From contig CAJQUN010001302.1 in NCBI GenBank assembly GCA_907163345.1, positions 16,273 through 80,272 on the forward strand: a stretch of 64,000 bases of DNA. The letters are read 5' to 3'. The notes under the pieces are model-generated. The model did no database searches and was not told the DNA's origin. It worked only from the letters and a program-made list of their open reading frames with translations. Shown here in pieces: positions 56,557-64,000 of this stretch. The position numbers and the translations under genes were made by a program. The DNA comes from Haberlea rhodopensis. Its lineage: Eukaryota; Streptophyta; Magnoliopsida; Lamiales; Gesneriaceae. Position 1 is the first letter of the stretch, and each line of letters begins with the position of its first letter.

Positions 56557-56684
56557 AAATTACACTCTGTGTGTTTGTCTCTGTGTCTTCAAATTTTGCA
56601 CTACTAATGTGTTCTATTGTTCCCCGTTTTTATGTGATGAAAAATTCATTGGTCAATCTAGGTAACTTCTAAAAGTTCGATTGA

Positions 56685-56726
<42 letters not shown>

Positions 56727-56977
56727 GAACTCTTTTGGACGAACTCTTTGTGAACCTGGGCAGTACGTTGAAGGACTTATCAACGACATATCTCCTTAAT
56801 TAGGTGCGAGGCATAATCTCATGAATTTGATTTGCCTTTATCAAAGATCTTGAAATTATCACATTTTCTGGTGATATCAACTTTGATATGAAACTACACT
56901 TTTAGAATCTAAAAATAGGACGTAAGAAGCTCATGAATATAAATTGTTGTGCTTTTGGTTCATACTGTATTTAAAAA

Positions 56978-57054
<77 letters not shown>

Positions 57055-60000
57055 ACAAACAGAAACTTATCTAAGTATAAGATTTAAATTTCGAGAAAAA
57101 CAAGTAATAATAAATCTATGTTTTTAAAAATTATAAAATTTAAATATTTTTATACCATAGTTATATAATGATTTAAAAGTTACTTCGAGGCTTGCACGTA
57201 AGCTCAAATTGTGGATCTAATTTTAGGGGCTTTAACGATTTGGGCGGAAAAGATAACTCGTCGATGCGAGACACTTATAGCGAAGTTAATTAAATTAATG
57301 GATTCAAGCTCTCCCATTGAATTTGCACCTAAAATATTCAAGCTTTAAACAATAATCAAGAACCACGTTAAAATCTTAAGGAAGAACCACGTTAAAATCT
57401 TAAGGAAATATAGGAGTACCTAAATTTTAAAGAAACACAGGAATAATCAATTCAAATCAAACTATGTTGCATTAAACATTGAGTCAGTTGCAATCTACCC
57501 CTGTGGTAAATAATCCTTTGTGGTTTGTAAAACATAATACATTGTCCCCTTATATAGAGGTTAATGTTTTACACCTATTCGCATACCAATGTGGTAAACT
57601 GTCTATTTTCAAAACACATCGGGGTAACTACCTATTTTGAAAGCAACGGAGTAAACTACATATTTTCAAACTACATGGTATAAACGGCCTATTTGGAAAA
57701 CCAAATTGTTGCGAAAAAAGCCATAAACATTAGTTGAACTCTTGATTGAGTCAAATCACCGTGTTCAAACCAGCCAACAAAATGAATAATTTTATATTAA
57801 ATCGGGTAAAAACATTCTTGATAGTTTAAAAATTAGATTATCCCTACTCATAGGTCTTATATAAATATCATGCCAGACTCATGTGTATTAAATAATTCGA
57901 TTTTTTTTTTGTTGATCAGTTAAATAATTCAATATTTAATATTACAAGTGAGTTTCACACGTATGACTTAGACGTGGCCCAAACAAAGTATCTGGAGACC
58001 AAGGCTCCTTATTAAGGTAAAAACATGCCACTAAAGAAGTTTGATTCATTACAAACAAATTTCAATCAAACGAATACGACCACATAAGGCAATTGAAATT
58101 GACATGAAATATGTTTTAAGTTACAAAAGAAACCCCAGAACTTAGCAAAACTCTAAAAGGTAAAACGGAAACCTCCCTTGCAAAAGTGTAGCCAGCAGAT
58201 TCAGAAAACTTCAGAAATACTCTTTAACTTTTAATATCGATATTTTATTGAAATACAATGGTTTAAAGAGAGAACACGCTTTCAAAATCTCTCTTGGCTA
58301 CTAAAAAAATCACAATGGGGAAAATATAGTAGCAAAGTTTAGAAAACATGATTTTGCTTGATAGAGAAGGAACCCTTTTGACAGAAAATAGGTCGAGTGG
58401 CCTCTTCAACCGCAAAGGGAAAAAGATTCGAGAGAGACACTTTACCAAGCAAAATATAATGAAGTGTCAATGTTTGATTTGCAAGGCAATGTATAAAAAC
58501 GTTCTATATATAAAAAGATATCTTGAAGTGTCTAAGCAAAACACCATCGTTTCTCTCTCTAAGCCTTGTTATTTTTGCCCCTACAAATCTTTCACCTAAT
58601 ATGTGTATCACCCTCTTCTCCAAATGGGGTGGCTGCAATCCCTCTTCTCTCCTCTGAAAAAGTTGTGGATTCGTCTAAACTCTGCTAAGAAGAAGAGTAC
58701 GCATTCACGTTATTGCATTCTGATTTAATTTTTCACCCGTGATCTTACACCAGTTCTTGTAATTTTCCTGGTTTCTCATGTGCCACACAATGACACCTAC
58801 TTTGATGTTTCAAACATATAATGCACTAATATTTTATTAGACAGATAAGATTATCAATTTTTACTGCATACAGCTTACTATTTTGAAATGTGATGAATAA
58901 TATAACTCAAATCCACACATGATTTCAGGTAAATTCATCAGTAACTAGACTCATGTCATAGTTTTCATTTCACTATAAAAGTTTCTCTCTCTCTAATGAC
59001 CATACATTATCCGCGCAGTCGTCATTTAGTTCATATCAGATCAAGAAAACAGAATAATCTTCCAATACAGCTAACGTAATACACTTTTGGTGTATTGGTT
59101 TCTCAGGTAGAGGGATATATATATTATACGAGGATGTCAAGTCCTGCCCCTACGAAGACGTGCATGTACTCTGGTCCATATTAGTGGAGTCACGTCCACC
59201 GGCCTTGCCACCACTCAAATGACATTTCTCAACATCACACAAACAGAAGTAACACGGAAGGAAATGGGAGTATAACAACTTACAGACATTGTACTGTACA
59301 TAAGATAGAAAGGTTTTTATCGGTAGATTTTGTTTTTTGACTTTTTACATTTTGGTTCTGGTGTCTCTTTATCAGAGAATGTTATAATTTTAATTATTAA
59401 TGTTATTCAGTTACTCTAAGATAGTTTGGGTCCTCCAATTTAGATCAAAGCTCCAATTTACAAATACTTGTCTAAGAAAGTGGTTGAATGTCTGATGTAA
59501 ATTGTAAATTCTATTAAATGTCTGTATGTTTTCGTCTATTTTAGGTGTTGATGTCACAGTTTGATAGGTACAAGATATCTCTTGTTGGTCCAGCCCAAAA
59601 ATAACAAAGCCCATGATTTTTAAAGCCCATTGTCAATTTTATTTTATTAGCTTTTCCAAGCAAACACAATCAGACCTAAAAGAGGAGATAGGAGGCAGTG
59701 GCCATTTTCAGAAAAAACAAGAACAAAAGAAGTTCTGGCAGGAATTTTGAAGCAGACGATCGGAGGTTCATATGTGGTCCAAATTTTCTGAAATTTGGAA
59801 AGCACCTTCACAACTCATCGGTCTTCATTCTGATTGGTGGGATTCGGTTTTAGAGCTCCGGAAACGCAAATCTGGTGGCTGGAACAGTAGCCACATTTTT
59901 TGTGGTTTCTTACCAAACTTTTGTTCTTGGTTGTTGATTCTTGTATTGATTGTTGAGAATCATTTGTTGCTCTAAGTTGGTGAGCATTTGTGTTGGTTGC

Positions 60001-60550
60001 TGCTGTAAAAACTCATATCTCTTTGATTATAGTGGATTTGATTAGGTCTTGTAGGCCTCGTGGTTTTTACTCTTCAAGTTGAAGGGTTTTCCACGTTAAA
60101 AATATCGTGTTGATTGGTTATCGTTCTTGATGGTATAGTGCTCTATATTTGTGGTTCATTGGTTTGTTGATAGGTGAAGGTTTACCTATTGATTTGGGAA
60201 TTATTGTTTAGCCTTATCCCAACAACTCTTACGAGTAAAAGGTTGACTTATGAGGTCACAACCAAGGTACTTGATTCCAATGTCGATTTTAATAAACTTT
60301 ACTGGAAATTTCAAGCAATCTTTGATGAGGATTCTAGACAGCTTGTTCTCCACCACGACTGAAAACTTATGAGTTCTAAACTAAAGTCTAATTTATTCCT
60401 TTTTCCTCAGCAAAGAAGGACCCCCAGGGTGTTGGTAAATCGCGCAAATAAATACTTTCTATTATTAGCTTGTTTCCTTCTTGACTGAAAAAGTAAGACT
60501 TCAGAACAAAATTCTGTTTTCCTTCTTATAATGAGAAAAAGGCATCGAAC
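56557..60550. other. Non-coding stretch of the duplicated block, copy 2
   Basis: Counterpart of 33568-37508 with the same contents. It differs by a longer AT run at 56688-56724, a much longer one at 56981-57051, two instead of three CGAACTCTTTTGGA units and a 27-bp local doublet near 57357-57400. Confidence 0.5.
56981..57051. repeat. (AT)n microsatellite
   Basis: About 70 bp of pure AT dinucleotide; the corresponding place in copy 1 (about 34000) has only about five repeats. Confidence 0.95.
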
Positions 60551-62273
60551 TAGACCCGACCAAGGGTCATCATCGACCCTGAACCGGACCGTGGTCAACG
60601 GGCCGGTTACGGTTCTATAGAACGGCCGGTTAAGGGTCATAATTTTGCTAACCCGTGAACCGTCGGTTAACCGGCGGTTCAAGGGTTATTTTAATTTTTT
60701 TTACATTTTTAAATTTAAAATATATGTTATGGTGTAAATTTGAACTCATGACCTCCAAATTGAATAATTAGCTTCAACCACTAAGCTATAAGAGCCTTGT
60801 TGATCTAAATATAGTGTTATAATTTATATATATTAACCACACAAATATATTAGGGATGGCAATGGGACGGGTCTAAACCCGGACCCGTATTGAACCCGTC
60901 CCGTTGGGACGGGTCTAAACCCGGTCAAATGGGTCCCGGGGCGGGTCTGGACCCTGTCAACGGGTTTATGAGACGGGGCGGGGCGGGTCCTGGGATTGGC
61001 TGGACCTAACCCGGACCCGCCCCGTAACATATAAATTATATTAAAAAAAATTACTTCTCTTCAATTGCTCAAATCTCAATCGTATTCGTCCCTCACCCTC
61101 ACCCACACAGCCTCGCTATGGCTCAGCGCTTCAGCCGCTCAGGCTCTCACCCACAAGCCACAGCCCACTGCCGCGACTCTACTCTCGTCCCTTAGGGCTC
61201 AATCGCTCATACTCTCACCTCACAAGCCACAGCCCACTGCCGCGACTCCACTCCCTGCGCGACTCCACTCCCTGCGCGACGCGACTCCACTCCCTGCGGC
61301 TCTGCGCGACTCCATTCCCTGCCCACTGCTCGACTCCACTCCCTGTTAAGTAATTTTTGGATTTGATGTAGTTTTCTGTTGAATTTATTAATTTGTTTTG
61401 GATATAAAATGTGATGGTTTGGTGAATTTTTACAATGAATTGTTTGATTGTAATGAAATGTGAAGGGTTTGGGTTTCTTTAATGTGTCATTGGTTTTTGT
61501 ATAATTCTTGGTTTGATGGATTGGGTCTAAAAATTGCAAATTTGCTGCTTGGAGTGATGAGCGTGGCTATACTAATTTATAATAAAGTTCTTCCAGTATT
61601 TTATTATGCAGTGATGGTGGGAAGATGTTGAAATCTTCGATGATGTGCAGGATTTGGATGCTGGGATCTCCTAATTCCTGAAAGATGAGAATTTTATCTG
61701 GTTTGTACCTATTTCTCTGATGTATATATTCATAATTGACAAATTATGTTTCAAGTTAGATGACAGACAAGCTGAACTTAAAATCATTTACTTAAAAAAA
61801 CGAACGGGTTCGCGGGTTCAACCAGTCGGGTCGCGGGTCTTGGCGGGGCGGGTCTTGTTGGCGGGACGGGGCGGGTCGTGGATTTTTTTTTTTGAGGCGG
61901 GGCGGGTCCTGGGTTTGGGTCCTGAGTTTGGTCAAACCCGTCCCAGACCCGACCCGTTGCCATCCCTAAAATATATCTTACACATTTTAATTATCTGAGC
62001 TTGAATTTCACGTTATTTTATATTTAATCCATGGATGAAAACACATTCAAACACATTTTACACTTTATTTCAAATTTTAATAATATTTAAATTTTGTTTA
62101 AAAAGTAAGTGTCAAACAGTAACCGTAACCGTTGGTTAACCGTAACCGTAATCGGAACCGTAACGTAACGGCGGTTCATGAACCGTAACTGGAACCGTCA
62201 AGGAAGGTTAAGGTTAAGGGTCGATGTTTTTTGAACCGTCTAACCGACGGTTCTTGAACCGTGGTCGGGTCTA
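60551..62273. mobile_element. hAT-like element rich in GGTTAACC motifs, copy 2, with nested insertion
   Basis: Same inverted ends and same flanks (CATCGAAC 60543-60550, CATGGAAC 62274-62281) as 37509-38142, but enlarged by a second hAT element at 60851-61968. The left sub-terminal region has lost about 40 bp relative to copy 1. Confidence 0.82.
60851..61968. mobile_element. Non-autonomous hAT element, 1,118 bp, nested
   Basis: Inverted ends TAGGGATGGCAATGGG and, inverted from the right, TAGGGATGGCAACGGG (one mismatch in 16). A perfect 8-bp direct repeat AAATATAT flanks it (60843-60850, 61969-61976); copy 1 of the block has a single AAATATAT at the empty site (about 37850). Both ends are followed by dense GGGTC/GACCC and CCCGTCCCG motifs. 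The middle carries a GCGACTCCACTCCCTGC minisatellite (61242-61344). No transposase is encoded. Confidence 0.95.
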
Positions 62274-62281
62274 CATGGAAC

Positions 62282-63391
62282 TGGCGGCAAATCATGCTAG
62301 AAGTACTTTTTATCAATTTTCATCATGGACAAATGGATAAAAGCATTTTAACATATGGTCTGGATGGATAAATTATTAGGATTGGAATTTGATTGATGAC
62401 AAATTTTAGTTTCTTCATAATTAAAACTTTAGGATGCAATTATTCAAGTTAACATTTCCAATTCAGCAAATGATCAGGAGCTCACTTTCTCTAACTATAT
62501 ATGTTGGTTAGAGCTTTTTTAATGAGAAACAATTCGTGTTGAAGGTCCTTTGGGAAAAGAAAAGTGTTGTTCATCTGTCATCTGGACAACATTAAAGCTT
62601 CCAACAAACTTTGAATCAGGAAATCAACCTTTTAGAAATTATTTTATAATTACAAAATGAAATGTACATGTTCGAAAAGACTTGGTTAATAACATTTAGT
62701 CCGTAAAACAGTAACAATATTTTCTAGTATATTTGAATACTATGCCTTCAGCATGACATGACAAACCGTAAGCAGGGAATGGGAATGATGATACCTCTGA
62801 CAGAATTCAGTTTCACGGACAACATACTGGCCACTCAATAGCAACAACCATCCAGATTAGTCAAGACATCTGGGTCAGGATATGTAACATTTTGGAATCA
62901 TAAGACAATAACATTATCAAGAACTGAATTGTGGGTGGGGATATATTTAGAGTCTAAACCCAAATTTGAAGGTACAGTTTCAGTTGCTACACACACAGTT
63001 CTTTAAAAGTTGTTTGATATCATTCTTATCACTCCACTTTATCGCCTTTATACACTTATGCAGCTATATCAGAAATGGACAAGAAATCTGAAACATGGGA
63101 TAATGCCGAGTAACAATACATCAAAATTAACACAGATTTCTACAGCAAAGGAATATAAGCTCTGCTGTAGTAAAGCTGCTTGATCTTCTCTCAATTCAAT
63201 CGATTTTTGTGATTTTCATATGAATTAACTCAAAATTAGCAACACCAACAAGAAGTGGGTAGGAGGAGGAACTATGGTAGAACAGTCTTGCACAGATACT
63301 ACATGTTGATGCAGTCAAACTTGTCGAAATTTTTTTACTGTCATTCAAACTCTCGCTTTTTCTAAGAAATAGTAAAAGTAGAGCTTACATT
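62282..63391. other. 3' flank of the SurE remnant, copy 2
   Basis: Counterpart of 38151-39255, non-coding. Single-base indels relative to copy 1 become frequent from about 62750. Confidence 0.4.
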
Positions 63392-63637
63392 TCACAGGGA
63401 AGAAAGAAGAGAAGCATTCAGCCAACATCTACCAGCCACTGTTTAAAGTAAAGTAAGCTTCGCTATCCGCCTCTGCGGAGACAAAGCCCTAAAGGAGTAA
63501 ACAGTTATCTGCAATGAAAAGTGAGAAATTACTAATGGACCAGCATCACTCAAAGTATACAAAAATATGTAAGACATACAAATCCTTCTCGAAGTTACAG
63601 TAGTCTGTGTCAGCATCCTCCACTTGTGACCCGTGAC
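63392..63637 (-). pseudogene. Last two exons of a second SurE copy, frameshifted
   Basis: By alignment to the intact gene, exon 8 is 63637-63580 (58 nt instead of 60, two single-base deletions) and exon 9 is 63508-63392 (117 nt instead of 111, several 1-bp indels plus a 5-bp duplication AAGTA). Splice sites around both exons are kept. The ITVTPLGALSP and YFKQWL motifs cannot be read in one frame. The rest of the gene would lie beyond 64000. Either this copy is a pseudogene or this end of the sequence contains errors. Confidence 0.75.
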
Positions 63638-64000
63638 CTACGAAAAGGACCACACAAAATCGTGATGCTGAATAACTAATGAGGATATGACATCAAACTT
63701 CCTTGAGACTAAGAAAAAACACACAATGCTCGTACCAATGATGTTGGCTTAAGTTGCAAAAAAATGAATTAACGATGAAACAAAACACAAGTTAAATTAA
63801 AAATTATGTGCTGGCACGGAAAAAGATATCTTTCAAGCATATACCTGAAATCAGGCATTTAATCAGGATTTACTGAAATACTTGTGGTTGTAGAACTATA
63901 AACACAGAATACCATCATTGATGATATTCAAACAAGCTCTAGTGCAATCATCCATATTCTAGCGCGTTTACAAAATATCAACTAGCTCTACAGGCAGGGG
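63638..64000 (-). other. Intron 7 remnant of the second SurE copy
   Basis: Matches 39497-39857 of the intact gene's seventh intron, with many small indels. The window ends inside this intron. Confidence 0.6.

Larger units (their letters stand above)
54054..64000. repeat. Duplicated block, copy 2 (runs off window)
   Basis: Direct-oriented counterpart of 31111-39857. It is longer because of a 1,118-bp hAT insertion (60851-61968) and an expanded AT microsatellite (56981-57051). Small indels become dense after about 62750. The left flank here (TTGTTA before TTTAGATG) probably shows the ancestral sequence before copia element 2 inserted in copy 1. Confidence 0.93.

Noticed and set aside
61065..61539. 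Open frames inside the nested hAT element
   Set aside because: They follow from the GCGACTCCACTCCCTGC minisatellite and are open on both strands; no transposase motifs.

Overview
The window looks like repeat-rich, gene-poor plant nuclear DNA, most likely from a dicot. It carries plant-type Ty3/gypsy (Tat) and Ty1/copia retrotransposons, several hAT-type DNA transposons with 8-bp target duplications, a tRNA-derived SINE and a plant-style SurE gene split into nine exons. I cannot name the species from the sequence.

Layout. 1-5787 is AT-rich intergenic DNA with MITE-like repeats, a SINE (4208-4324) and a non-autonomous hAT-like element (4614-5503). 5793-15872 is a complete Tat-type Ty3/gypsy element: two 619-bp LTRs, TSD CCCTG, a gag-pol frame with one break, a two-period tandem array, and a TATA-driven three-exon gene on the opposite strand. 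16545-17188 is a short DNA transposon. 17780-31110 is a composite of copia remnants: the 5' part of one element is fused at about 21677 to the 3' part of another, and a gag-only SIRE-like element (22159-26821) is inserted in the second.

31111-39857 and 54054-64000 are two copies, in the same orientation, of one block. Each holds a reverse-strand copia remnant with a DNA transposon inserted in its RNase H frame, a long non-coding stretch, a hAT element and the 3' end of a SurE gene. The second copy carries an extra 1,118-bp hAT insertion (60851-61968) whose empty site is preserved in the first copy. Copy 2 runs off the window.

The one intact non-transposon gene is SurE (39256-43871, minus strand), nine exons and 309 codons, with one GC-AG intron. 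Upstream of it lie a GC-palindrome repeat, a stack of three LTR-type sequences around a copia RT fragment, a tRNA-iMet primer-binding site at 50870 and a 51-bp tandem repeat.

The most notable points are the intact spliced antisense gene in the Tat element, the RGG-rich Gag lacking a zinc knuckle, the duplicated block whose SurE end is frameshifted in copy 2, and the dated order of transposon insertions that the duplication gives.
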